Part shown: piece by piece, positions 48,808 through 57,141 of the stretch
How the letters are laid out: every line of letters begins with the position of its first letter
How positions within the stretch are numbered: position 1 is the stretch's first letter
DNA from: Nocardioides carbamazepini
GTDB lineage: Bacteria > Actinomycetota > Actinomycetes > Propionibacteriales > Nocardioidaceae
DNA: 64,000 nt
Assembly: GCF_024614185.1 (NCBI RefSeq)
Contig: NZ_JAHTLF010000025.1
Span: forward strand, 372,001-436,000
Reading direction: 5' to 3'
The notes under the pieces: model-generated
Database searches by the model: none
Told to the model about the DNA's origin: nothing
The model's input: the letters and a program-made list of their open reading frames with translations, nothing else
Made by a program: the position numbers and the translations under genes

Positions 48808-50036
48808 AGCGCTACCTCGCCGTCCTGCTCGGCGTCCTGACCGCCATCGGCGGCTTCGTCGACATCGGCGACCTGGTGACCAACGCCCAGGTCGGCGCCC
48901 GGTTCGGCACCTCCCTGGTGTGGGTCGTGCTGGTCGGTGTGGTCGGCATCTGCGTGTTCGCCGAGATGTCGGGCCGGATCGCCGCGGTCAGCCACCGCGC
49001 GACCTTCGACCTCGTCCGCGAGCGCCTCGGACCGCGGATGGGCTTCCTCAACCTGGTCGGCTCGATGCTCGTGACGCTGCTGACCTTCATCGCCGAGATC
49101 GGCGGCGTCGCCCTGGCCCTGCAGCTGGTGACCTCGGTCCATCACCTGCTGGTCGTGCCGTTCGTGGCGGTCGCGGTGGGCATCGTGCTGTGGCGGGCGC
49201 GGTTCTCGTCGATCGAGAACGTGCTCGGCCTGATGGGACTGGCCCTCATCGCCTTCGCCGTGGCGCTGTGGCAGCTCGGACCCGATTGGGGGGAGCTCGC
49301 CGCGGGGCTGTCGCCCGCGGAGAAGCCGGGCGCCGAGAGCTGGGCGACGTACGCCTTCTTCGGCGTCGCCCTGTTCGGAGCCGCGATGACGCCCTACGAG
49401 GTCTTCTTCTTCTCCAGCGGCGGCGTGGAGGAGCGCTGGACGGAGAAGGACATCGGGGTGATGCGGGCCAACGTGTTCATCGGCTTCCCCCTCGGTGGGG
49501 TGCTCTCCGTGGCCATCGCCGCCTGCGCCGCCACGGTCTTCCTCCCCACCGGCATCGCGGTCGAGACACTGGGACAGGTGGGCCTGCCCGTCGCCGTCGG
49601 GCTCGGCAAGATCGGGCTGGCCGTCGTGGTGCTCGGCTTCTTCGCCGCCACCTTCGGTGCCGCCTGCGAGACGGGCCTGTCGACGGGCTACAGCCTCGCG
49701 CAGTACTTCGGGTTCCCGTGGGGCAAGTACGTCCGCCCGCGGGAGGCCGCCGGCTTCCACATCATCCTGCTGGCCGCGACCGTGGTCGCGGCCGGTGTGC
49801 TGCTCACCGGGGTCGACCCGATCATGGTCACCGAGATCTCGGTGCTGTTCTCCGCGATCGCGCTGCCGCTGACCTACTTCCCGATCCTCGTCGTCGCCAA
49901 CGACCCCGACTACCTCGGCGAGCACGTGAACGGTCCGGTCGCCAACGCGCTGGGCGTCGTCTATCTCGTGGTCATCACGGTCGCGGCACTCGCGGCGATC
50001 CCGCTCATGATCGTCACCTCGATGGGACAGGGCTGA
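48804..50036 (+). CDS. NRAMP-like membrane transporter with altered metal-site motifs
   Basis: A 410-residue protein with about 11 membrane helices and NRAMP-family features such as TFIAEIGGVALALQLVTSV. In classical NRAMP transporters the first helix holds DPGN and helix 6 holds A-x-M-P-H. Here the first helix reads DIGD (GGFVDIGDLVTNAQ) and the helix 6 region reads AAMTPYEVFFFSSG. The Asn, His and Met-Pro spacing that bind Mn or Fe are thus changed. It may carry another ion (for example magnesium, aluminium or a proton) or serve a different role. It is the last gene of the coupled operon. Confidence 0.85.
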   Translation: MKRYLAVLLGVLTAIGGFVDIGDLVTNAQVGARFGTSLVWVVLVGVVGICVFAEMSGRIAAVSHRATFDLVRERLGPRMGFLNLVGSMLVTLLTFIAEIGGVALALQLVTSVHHLLVVPFVAVAVGIVLWRARFSSIENVLGLMGLALIAFAVALWQLGPDWGELAAGLSPAEKPGAESWATYAFFGVALFGAAMTPYEVFFFSSGGVEERWTEKDIGVMRANVFIGFPLGGVLSVAIAACAATVFLPTGIAVETLGQVGLPVAVGLGKIGLAVVVLGFFAATFGAACETGLSTGYSLAQYFGFPWGKYVRPREAAGFHIILLAATVVAAGVLLTGVDPIMVTEISVLFSAIALPLTYFPILVVANDPDYLGEHVNGPVANALGVVYLVVITVAALAAIPLMIVTSMGQG

Positions 50037-50048
50037 GAGGACGGGTCG

Positions 50049-50747
50049 ATGGCGTCACTGGCGGAGCGTGAGGGGTACGACGTCGGGCTGCACCTGCTCG
50101 ACCGTCAGGTCGTCGGCGCCGACGACCGTCTGGTCGGCAAGGTCGACGACGTCGAGCTCGTCCTCGACGACGACGGCGCCCTCGTGCCGACGGCGCTGCT
50201 GGTCGGCCTGCCTGCCCTCCTGCCGCGCTTCGGGCGGAGGCTGGGTGGCGGCCTCGCCCGCGCGCACCGCCTGGTCCGTGAGGCCGCGGCCGACCAGGAG
50301 CTGCCGCTGGTCGTCGACTTCGACCTCGTCGAGGACGTCTCGAGCGAGGTCCGGCTCTCCGAGCCGGCCCCGGGTCTGCTGCACCGGATGGCCCACGAGC
50401 GCGCGGCGGACCCGCGCCGGTGCCGGGTCGGCGACCTGCTCGGGCTCCCGGTCCGCTGCGCCGCGCTGCCCCGGCGGTCGAAGGTCCTCGACCTGCGGAT
50501 GACCGGCGCACCCGGCAGGCCCGGTGAGCACCGGGTCGTCGCCTTCCTCGTCGGCCCCGGGAGGCCCGGCGCGCTGTTCGGCTACGACCGCAGCAGCGAG
50601 CCCGGGCCGGCCGCCGTCGCCGCTGTCATCCACTGGCTGCACCGGCACGCCCGCGTCGTCGAGCTCGGCGACGGTGTCGTGATCGACCACGAGGCCGGCG
50701 AGGTGCGGATCGTCGCCGGAACGTCTCTCTCACCGCTGCGCGGGTAA
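50049..50747 (+). CDS. PRC-barrel-like protein
   Basis: A 232-residue protein. The N-terminal part (HLLDRQVVGADDRLVGKVDD, ELVLDDDGALVPTALLVG) fits a PRC-barrel, and a second related segment may occur later (RCRVGDLLGLPVRCAALPRR). PRC-barrel proteins take part in RNA processing or electron-transfer complexes; in stress clusters of Actinobacteria their function is unknown. It follows the NRAMP-like gene by 12 bp and probably belongs to the same transcript. Confidence 0.65.
   Translation: MASLAEREGYDVGLHLLDRQVVGADDRLVGKVDDVELVLDDDGALVPTALLVGLPALLPRFGRRLGGGLARAHRLVREAAADQELPLVVDFDLVEDVSSEVRLSEPAPGLLHRMAHERAADPRRCRVGDLLGLPVRCAALPRRSKVLDLRMTGAPGRPGEHRVVAFLVGPGRPGALFGYDRSSEPGPAAVAAVIHWLHRHARVVELGDGVVIDHEAGEVRIVAGTSLSPLRG
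50723..50747 (+). promoter_or_regulatory. SigB/SigF-type promoter of the DUF7218-like gene
   Basis: GTCT (50723-50726), 15 bases, GGGTAA (50742-50747). It is inside the end of the PRC-barrel gene; its TAA is also the stop codon. It lies 75 bases before the gene at 50822. Confidence 0.5.
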
Positions 50748-50774
50748 CGCCGGAGTGGGCCCGGAGCCCCCGAC

Positions 50775-50813
50775 GATCCAGACAGACGATCCAGACAGAC
50801 GATCCAGACAGAG
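50775..50813. repeat. three tandem 13-bp repeats before the DUF7218-like gene
   Basis: GATCCAGACAGAC is repeated at 50775 and 50788, and a third copy at 50801 ends in G. The repeat lies between the promoter element and the ribosome binding site GGAGGAG, in the 5' leader. It could be a binding site for a regulator or a slippage product. Confidence 0.8.
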
Positions 50814-50821
50814 GAGGAGAC

Positions 50822-51091
50822 ATGCCCGGAAAGAAGCACGGACCCGGCATCAAGAACCCGGACGCCTACGAGGAGATCCGCAAGGACGGCGCCAGCAAGG
50901 AGAAGGCCGCCCGGATCTCCAACGCCATGGCCTCCAAGGGCGCCAGCAAGGTCGGCCGCCGCGGCGGCAAGGCCGGCGACTACGAGGACTGGACCGTGGA
51001 CAAGCTGCGTGAGCGTGCCCGGGAGCTGGACATCGACGGCCGGTCGTCGATGAAGAAGGACGAGCTGATCGACGCGCTCCGCCACCACTGA
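50822..51091 (+). CDS. DUF7218-like small protein with Rho N-terminal/SAP-like end
   Basis: An 89-residue basic protein. The first half, PGKKHGPGIKNPDAYEEIRK with SKEKAARISNA, matches a small actinobacterial family (DUF7218), and the C-terminal TVDKLRERARELDIDGRSSM with KKDELIDALRHH is like a Rho N-terminal/SAP motif that can bind nucleic acid. The ribosome binding site GGAGGAG is strong. The gene is expressed under a candidate SigB-type promoter. It probably acts in stress, but its function is unknown. Confidence 0.8.
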   Translation: MPGKKHGPGIKNPDAYEEIRKDGASKEKAARISNAMASKGASKVGRRGGKAGDYEDWTVDKLRERARELDIDGRSSMKKDELIDALRHH

Positions 51092-51214
51092 GTTGGATGG
51101 CGCGAGCGTGTCGCATGTCGTGCTCGCCGCCCGGGCGCTCGCTGCGCTCGGCCCGCGGGCGTCGCACGACGCGCTTCGCGCGTGCGCCACGCTGCCGCGC
51201 GCGCGGTCGAGTCC

Positions 51215-51456
51215 GGTAGGTGGTCGCGTTCGCGTGGCGGCAAGACGGCCGACTCACGGACAGGGCTCGTCTCCTCCGTTCCGGTCGGGTAGGTGGTCGT
51301 GGTCGCGTGGCGGCAAGACGGCCGGCACACGGAGAGGGCTCGTCTCCCGCGATGACCGACAGGTGTGGGAGGGCGCGAGCGCGGTCGGGTCCGGTAGGTG
51401 GTCGTGGTCGCGTGGCGGCAAGACGGCCGACTCACGGAGAGGGCTCGTCTCCTCCG
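51215..51456. repeat. three dispersed copies of a roughly 64-bp repeat
   Basis: Copies lie at about 51215-51278, 51288-51348 and 51393-51456. Each starts GGTAGGTGGTCG and contains TCGCGTGGCGGCAAGACGG and GGGCTCGTCTCC; copies 1 and 3 end CTCCTCCG. They differ at a few positions. The 545-bp stretch 51092-51636 around them has no recognisable gene. It may be a repetitive element linked to the adjacent HNH/DUF222 pseudogene. Confidence 0.75.
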
Positions 51457-51636
51457 CTCCGGTCGCTTCCTACGCTGCGTCTACCAGGTGAGGGGAGGGT
51501 GTGAGCGCGTCGCTCATGTGGGGGTGACGCTTCGCCGGTCTGGGATGGCGCGTGCGCCTCGATTGCTCCGCCAGTGGATTGCGACATGCCGGTATCCCCG
51601 CAGGGAACGGGTCCTGCGGGGTGTGGGGCGGGGTGG

Positions 51637-52963
51637 CTACTCGTCCGGTGGGTGGGAGTCGAGGGGCCGGGGTGTGGCGTGGATGGGGTGGGTGCCGTGG
51701 TGGTCGACGCGGAACCGGAACCCGGCGGGGCTGGTCCACACATAGGACCCGGGCATCACGATGTCGTAGGCCCAGGTGGAGTGGGTCTTCGCGCGATGGT
51801 GCCGCCGGCATAGCGCCACTTCGTTGCACGGACAGGTGAGTCCACCCTGACCGTAGGGTCGGGCGTGGTCGACGTCGCAACGCTGCGCAGGTCGAGAGCA
51901 GTGGGGGAACCGACAGGCGTGGTCGCGCAGGATCACGCGGGTGCGGTGACGGTCGGGGATCTCGTAGGACCCCACGGGGAGATGGTCGGCCAGGTCGATG
52001 ACCGGACGCACGATGATCGTGGCGTCCTTGGTCCGCAGCCATTCCCGGATCTGTGCCGAGGTGATGGGGCAGCGACCCTCCTCCCACCGACCCACCGGAT
52101 TCTGGCCAGCCAGGGAGGTGTCAGTGAGGGTGGTGTCGGTGACATGCACGTTCAGGATCACCTTGCGGCCGGGGACGGTGGCGAGGATCTCTCCGGTGTC
52201 GGGGTCGGGGATCAGCAGGTCCAGGGCGAGGTCGTGGCGGGCGAGCTCGGCGGCGGCCTTGGAGCGCCGCACGTCGAGCGTCGACTCGTCACCGAGCCGA
52301 CCGAGGGTCTCGGCTCGTCGGGCGACCGCTTGGTTGAGGTCGTACCCGTCGGCGGCATCGAGGAGGGCGTCGAGGTGGACCAGACCGTGCTCGTCGACCC
52401 CACCGATGTCGAACCGACGACCGTCAGCCGCCTGCTGCCGGTCGGCCTCGGCCTGCTCGGGGTCGAACCGCAGCACCGCCTCGGCCACCAGCCTCTCGAG
52501 CTGCGCCCACCCGACCCCGGACGCGTCCCAGAGTTGCCGGTCCACGAACGCGGCCGCGTCGGCTGAGAGGGGGCGGGTGAGGTCGGCGATCCGTTTCGGC
52601 CCGCCACGGCGCCAACCGCCCCGCGACCACGGCGGCGTACACGTGGGGGAGTCGCCAGGCGCACTCGATGACCCGCCCGACATAGGCCCGGCCACCGTCC
52701 GGGGTGCGGCCGAGGACGGCGATGAGCTCCATCAACGCGAACTCCGACACCAACGGTGCCCCGTCGCCGGCGATCGGGACGCCGGTGTCGAGATAGCCCT
52801 CGGTGATGGTCGCCGCACCCTCGGGGCTGTCGACGATGTGGTCGCCGGCCCAGGTGACGATCCCCGCCCACTCCTCGACGAGGAGCTGGTTGCGGGCCTC
52901 GACCCCAGTACCCAGACGCGACAGCAGCGAGGCTGTCGTGCGGGGCGTGGTTCCGAGATCCAT
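51637..52963 (-). pseudogene. HNH endonuclease/DUF222 protein, frameshifted
   Basis: The gene starts with ATG at 52963. The first frame encodes the start of a DUF222 domain (LVSEFALMELIAVLGRTPDG, HVYAAVVAGRLAPWR). At about 52594-52596 (GAAA on the coding strand) one extra base shifts the frame, and the second frame goes on with RIADLTRPLSADAAAFVDRQ to the HNH domain (CDVDHARPYGQGGLTCPCNE, LCRRHH) and the stop at 51637. If the extra base is removed, one continuous protein of about 441 residues results. It is thus a broken or sequence-error copy of the 13E12/DUF222 family of HNH nucleases, common in multiple copies in Actinobacteria. Flanking repeats suggest a mobile or recombining locus. Confidence 0.85.
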
Positions 52964-53263
52964 GACTGGATTCTCCCACCCGGCTACGACACTTCAAAGC
53001 GGCGGAAACCCGCTTGTGGACAAGGGGAACCCGATCGGTGAGGTGTGGAGAGCCAACGTCACCATCCGTGACAGAAGTGCCCGAACCACGGCCTCCCGGA
53101 CCGCAGCCCGACCGCCGAACCCGGCCACCTCCCCAACGTCCTCGTCGCTGCCTTTCGGAACCCGACCGGCTACGCAACCGCAGCATCCTGACAGTCCCGC
53201 AGCACGACCAGCACGACTCACGACGGCACCAGCCCGGCCGCGACCACGACGTCCGGGGTCCGG
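52964..53263. other. intergenic region without a recognised gene
   Basis: No convincing coding frame is visible. A 75-codon minus-strand frame at 52994-53221 has no ribosome binding site and unusual composition. A small hairpin (AAGCGG at 52997-53002 with CCGCTT at 53010-53015) lies upstream of the pseudogene. The rest is A/C-rich relative to its neighbours, which may reflect decayed DNA around the HNH locus. Confidence 0.5.
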
Positions 53264-53500
53264 CTAGACGCGGTCCTGCGCCCCGTCGACGCCGGAATGC
53301 TGGGCACAGTTCGCGCAGCAGTAGATCGTGCCGGAGGCCTCGATGCCGTGGCCGAGGATCCGGCAGTCGCAGTGCGCGCACACCGGCGCGATCAGGTGCG
53401 CGGCGCACTCGATGCTGTCGAAGGTGAGGCGGGTGCCGTCCGTGGTCTCCACCGCGAACGTCTTGTCGTAGTCGTTTCCGCAGGTGCTGCAGGTTCCCAT
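53264..53500 (-). CDS. metallothionein-like Cys-rich protein
   Basis: A 78-residue protein with a CxxC pair (CSTCGNDYD) and a C-terminal cluster CAHCDCRILGHGIEASGTIY followed by CCANCAQHSG. The nine Cys and two His fit the bacterial metallothionein family that binds zinc or other metals. The ATG at 53500 follows GAGGAACG. It may also be a small zinc-ribbon protein. It lies between the HNH pseudogene and the mannosyltransferase gene. Confidence 0.7.
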   Translation of the reverse strand: MGTCSTCGNDYDKTFAVETTDGTRLTFDSIECAAHLIAPVCAHCDCRILGHGIEASGTIYCCANCAQHSGVDGAQDRV

Positions 53501-53623
53501 CGTTCCTCCTCGTTCGTCATCCACGCCACCGTCAGGGCGAGGAGACCGGCGTCCACCGCTCGCGGCCACCGCGACGTGAGCGGGAGGCGCGTCCACCCGC
53601 CGTGGTACCCCCGCCATGGACCG

Positions 53624-55360
53624 CTAGACCCAGCGGGAGAACCAGACCCGGTCGAGCCACTCGCTGTGCGTCAGCATCTGGTTGGTCCAGATCGGCCAGA
53701 ACCACGCGAAGTTCACCAGGGTCAGCACGACGAACGCGCCGCTGACGATCACGCCGGCGGTACGACGGGCCGAGGGTGCGCGCGAGGGCCCGATCAGCGC
53801 CCCGATCGCGAGGGTGATCGCCACGATGGTGAACGGCAGGATCGCGATCGCGTAGAAGAGGAAGATCGGCCGGTCGTCGTACATCATCCACGGCAGCCAG
53901 GCCGAGAGCGCGCCCACGACCGCCAGCCCGTAGCGCCAGTCACGGGCGCCGATCCACATCACCACCGCGAACACCAGGGCCAGGAGCCCGCCCCACCACA
54001 GCACCGGCGTCGGCAGGAGCAGCACCTGCTTGATGCAGTCGCTGTCGGCGGGGGCGTCGCAGCCGGGGGCGTCCGGCGAGATGTCGTTGGTGACCGCGAC
54101 CCCGACCGGCCGGTTGATGAGCAGCCAGCTCGACGGCTTGGACTCGTAGAAGTGGGTGGAGCAGTTCAGGAAGTGCGTGTGGAACGTGTAGACGTCCTGG
54201 TGGAAGTACCAGAGCGAGCGCAGCGACTGCCATGCCTCGGCCGGCCCGGTCGCGTCCTTCTCGGTCGCGGTCGGCCACTTCTTCGACTTGTCGAGGTCGG
54301 TCGCGACGTAGGAGTCGTCGTCCTTCGCGCAGTGGCCCTGCCCGGTGTACTGCCGGTACTGCGTCGAGCTCAGGCTCTCCTCGTACTTGTCCGCGTGCGC
54401 CAGCCAGCCGCCCCAGGTGGCGATGTAGACGAGCAGCGCCACCACGACCAGCGACAGGAACGCCGGGATGCCGTCGGCGATCGCGCCCTTCACCAGCGCC
54501 CACCGGATGCCGAGCGAGCGCCGCGCGCCGGCGCTCCAGATCCAGCACAGCACGCCGAGGGCGGCCAGCGGGTAGAGCGCCGTCCACTTGGTGCCGACCG
54601 CGAGGCCGAACCAGACGCCGGCCGCCAGCAGCCACGGCCGGAACAGGATCCGCGGACCCCATCCGGTCAGCGCCACCCCGCCCTCGGTACGTCGCGCGCG
54701 CTTCGCGAGCCGCGCCCGGTGCCAGTCGCGGTCGGCCACCAGGCAGGAGACCCCGCACAGCAGGAAGAGCGCCAGGAAGATGTCGAGCAGGGCCAGCCGG
54801 GACAGCACGAAGTGCAGGCCGTCGAGCATGAGCAGGGTGCCGGCGATGCAGCCGAGCATCGTGGAGCCGGTCATCCGTCGCACCAGCCGGCAGATCACGA
54901 GCACCATCAGCGCCCCTGCGACGGCTGACGCGATCCGCCAGCCGAAGGGGTCCATCCCGAACGCCTTCTCGCCGAGGGCGATCAGCCACTTGCCGACGTC
55001 CGGGTGGACCGCCAGCGACGGGTCGCCGGTCCACACGCCGTCGGTGTGCCCGGCGAGGATGTCGGCGTTGATGTCGGTCTTGGTGTTGCCGTCGGCGTCG
55101 GTCAGGTAGGTCTGGACGTAGCCGTTGTTGAGCAGTGACCAGGCGTCCTTGGCGTAGTACGTCTCGTCGAACGCGAACCGGTGCGGGTTGCCGAGCCCGA
55201 CCACCCGCAGCCCGAGCGCCAGCAGGGTCAGCCCGATCGGTCCGAGCCAGCCGACCAGCCGCTGCCGGCCTGAGAGCCGCCGCAGCGGGCTCACCGCCCG
55301 CTCCACCGCCAGCGGCACCCGACGGCCGAGCGCGGTGCGGGAGAGGCCGACGACGGTCAC
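53624..55360 (-). CDS. dolichyl-phosphate-mannose--protein mannosyltransferase (Pmt)
   Basis: A 578-residue membrane protein of the PMT/GT39 family. The first extracytoplasmic loop holds the catalytic Asp-Glu pair (HRFAFDETYYAKDAWSLL), and at least nine helices and a long periplasmic loop (about 320-420) follow. It transfers mannose from polyprenyl-phosphate mannose to Ser/Thr residues of exported proteins. The GTG at 55360 is directly before the first charged residues. It is divergent from rsmI, and the pair is a common actinobacterial arrangement. Confidence 0.92.
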   Translation of the reverse strand: MTVVGLSRTALGRRVPLAVERAVSPLRRLSGRQRLVGWLGPIGLTLLALGLRVVGLGNPHRFAFDETYYAKDAWSLLNNGYVQTYLTDADGNTKTDINADILAGHTDGVWTGDPSLAVHPDVGKWLIALGEKAFGMDPFGWRIASAVAGALMVLVICRLVRRMTGSTMLGCIAGTLLMLDGLHFVLSRLALLDIFLALFLLCGVSCLVADRDWHRARLAKRARRTEGGVALTGWGPRILFRPWLLAAGVWFGLAVGTKWTALYPLAALGVLCWIWSAGARRSLGIRWALVKGAIADGIPAFLSLVVVALLVYIATWGGWLAHADKYEESLSSTQYRQYTGQGHCAKDDDSYVATDLDKSKKWPTATEKDATGPAEAWQSLRSLWYFHQDVYTFHTHFLNCSTHFYESKPSSWLLINRPVGVAVTNDISPDAPGCDAPADSDCIKQVLLLPTPVLWWGGLLALVFAVVMWIGARDWRYGLAVVGALSAWLPWMMYDDRPIFLFYAIAILPFTIVAITLAIGALIGPSRAPSARRTAGVIVSGAFVVLTLVNFAWFWPIWTNQMLTHSEWLDRVWFSRWV

Positions 55361-55450
55361 GGTGCCGAAGCCTACGCAGTGCTCGATGGCCGAGCGCGTC
55401 GCCTACGGCGCCCGCCGCGCTGACGGGCCCCGCCTGCAATGATCGGTCCC

Positions 55451-56287
55451 GTGAGTGGAGTCCTGGTGCTGGCGGGTACGCCGATCGGCCAGGTCGGCGA
55501 CGCGCCGCCGCGCCTGGCCGCGGAGCTGGCTGCCGCCGACGTGGTCGCCGCCGAGGACACCCGGCGGCTGCGCCGTCTGGTCGCCGACCTCGACGTCGAG
55601 CTGAGCGGGCGCGTGGTGTCCTACTTCGAGGGCAACGAGGCCGCGCGGACGCCCGCCCTGGTCGAGGCGCTCGTCGCGGGTGAGCGGGTGGTGCTCGTGA
55701 CCGACGCGGGGATGCCGAGCGTGTCCGACCCGGGCTACCGGCTGGTGGCGGCGGCGGTCGAGGCCGGCATCCGGGTCACCGCCGTACCCGGTCCGTCGGC
55801 GGTGCTGACCGCGCTCGCGGTGTCCGGTCTCCCCGTCGACCGCTTCTGCTTCGAGGGCTTCCTGCCGCGCAAGGCGGGGGAGCGGTCGCGCCGGCTCACC
55901 GACCTGGCCGCCGAGCAGCGCACCATGGTCTTCTTCGAGGCACCGCACCGCACCGAGGCCGCACTCGCGGCGATGCGCGACGCGTTCGGCCCCGAGCGCG
56001 CGGCCGCCGTGTGCCGGGAGCTGACCAAGACCCACGAGGAGGTACGACGAGACGCGCTCGCCGCGCTCGTCGACTGGGCCGCCGAGGGGGTCCGCGGGGA
56101 GGTGACGATCGTCGTCGCGGGTGCCGTCCCCGGGGCGGGTGTGAAGACCGATCCCGACAGCCTGCGCGCGGCGGTCGCCGCGTTGGAGGCCGACGGGGTG
56201 CGGCGCAAGGAGGCGGTCGCCGCGGTCGCCGTCCAGGCCGGACTGCCCAAGCGCAACGTCTACCAGGTGGTGCACATCGATGACTGA
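55451..56287 (+). CDS. rsmI: 16S rRNA (cytidine1402-2'-O)-methyltransferase RsmI
   Basis: A SAM-dependent tetrapyrrole-methylase-fold enzyme. The motifs LVLAGTPIGQVGDAPPRL, VVAAEDTRRLRRL, VTDAGMPSVSDPGYRLV and AVPGPSAVLTALAVSGLP are those of RsmI, which methylates the 2'-OH of C1402 in 16S rRNA. The start is either the GTG at 55451 or an ATG at 55439; TGCAAT overlapping 55439 is a possible -10 box for a leaderless GTG start. The end overlaps the next gene by 8 bp. Confidence 0.94.
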   Translation: MSGVLVLAGTPIGQVGDAPPRLAAELAAADVVAAEDTRRLRRLVADLDVELSGRVVSYFEGNEAARTPALVEALVAGERVVLVTDAGMPSVSDPGYRLVAAAVEAGIRVTAVPGPSAVLTALAVSGLPVDRFCFEGFLPRKAGERSRRLTDLAAEQRTMVFFEAPHRTEAALAAMRDAFGPERAAAVCRELTKTHEEVRRDALAALVDWAAEGVRGEVTIVVAGAVPGAGVKTDPDSLRAAVAALEADGVRRKEAVAAVAVQAGLPKRNVYQVVHIDD

Positions 56288-57131
56288 ACGGATCACGAAG
56301 GTCGAGCGGGAGGGGCTGGTCTTCGACGTCCTCGACGAGGGGCCGGCCGAGGGCGAGCCGATCCTGCTCCTGCACGGGTTCCCCGAGCGGGCGACCTCCT
56401 GGCGTCTGGTGGCCCCGCAGCTGCACGCGGCGGGCTACCGCACGATCGCGATGGACCAGCGCGGCTACGCACCCGGTGCCCGGCCGAGGCGGCGCCGCGA
56501 CTACCGGGTGGCGCTGCTCGCCCAGGACGCCGTCGCCGTCATCGACGCCGTCGCCGGGCCGGGCGGCACCGTCCACGTCGTGGGCCACGACTGGGGCGCG
56601 ATCGTCGCCTGGGCCCTCGCCCAGCACCACGCCGACCGGGTGCGCACGCTCACCGCCGTCTCGGTGCCCCACCCGGGAGCCTTCCTGTCCTCGCTCGTGC
56701 GGTCCGGGCAGCTGCTGAAGTCGTGGTACATGCTGGCCTTCCAGCTCCCGGTCCTGCCCGAGACGCTGCTCGGGCGGATCCGGTCGGCGTCGGACCGGCA
56801 GCTGCGGCACGCCGGGATGACCCGTGCGGACCTCGAGCGGGTGCGCTCCGAGGTCATCGACTCCGGAGCGCTGACGCACGCCCTGGGGTGGTACCGCGCG
56901 CTGCCGCTCAACGACCCGCGGGACATGCGCACGCGGGTGAGCGTGCCGACGACCCTGGTGTGGAGCGACCAGGACGTCGCGCTGGGCCGCTGGGGCGCCG
57001 AGCACACCGTCCGCTGGGTCGACGGGCCCTACCGGTTCGTCGAGCTCACCGGGGTGTCCCACTGGATCCCCACCCAGGCACCCGACGCGCTGGCCGAGGC
57101 GATCCTCGACCGCGTGCGCCCGGCGTCGTGA
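56280..57131 (+). CDS. alpha/beta hydrolase, epoxide hydrolase-like
   Basis: A 283-residue alpha/beta hydrolase. HGFPERATSW (oxyanion region) and GHDWGAIVAW give an Asp nucleophile instead of Ser, as in epoxide hydrolases and haloalkane dehalogenases. The later acid is in VWSDQDVALG and the His in GVSHWIPTQ. The family splits epoxides through a covalent ester. The substrate is unknown. It overlaps rsmI by 8 bp and tatD follows 10 bp later, so the three genes are probably co-transcribed. Confidence 0.85.
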   Translation: MTERITKVEREGLVFDVLDEGPAEGEPILLLHGFPERATSWRLVAPQLHAAGYRTIAMDQRGYAPGARPRRRRDYRVALLAQDAVAVIDAVAGPGGTVHVVGHDWGAIVAWALAQHHADRVRTLTAVSVPHPGAFLSSLVRSGQLLKSWYMLAFQLPVLPETLLGRIRSASDRQLRHAGMTRADLERVRSEVIDSGALTHALGWYRALPLNDPRDMRTRVSVPTTLVWSDQDVALGRWGAEHTVRWVDGPYRFVELTGVSHWIPTQAPDALAEAILDRVRPAS

Positions 57132-57141
57132 GCCCGGTGTC

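Noticed and set aside
52994..53221. Possible small gene of 75 codons on the minus strand
   Set aside because: No ribosome binding site, no conserved pattern, and composition like random high-GC sequence.
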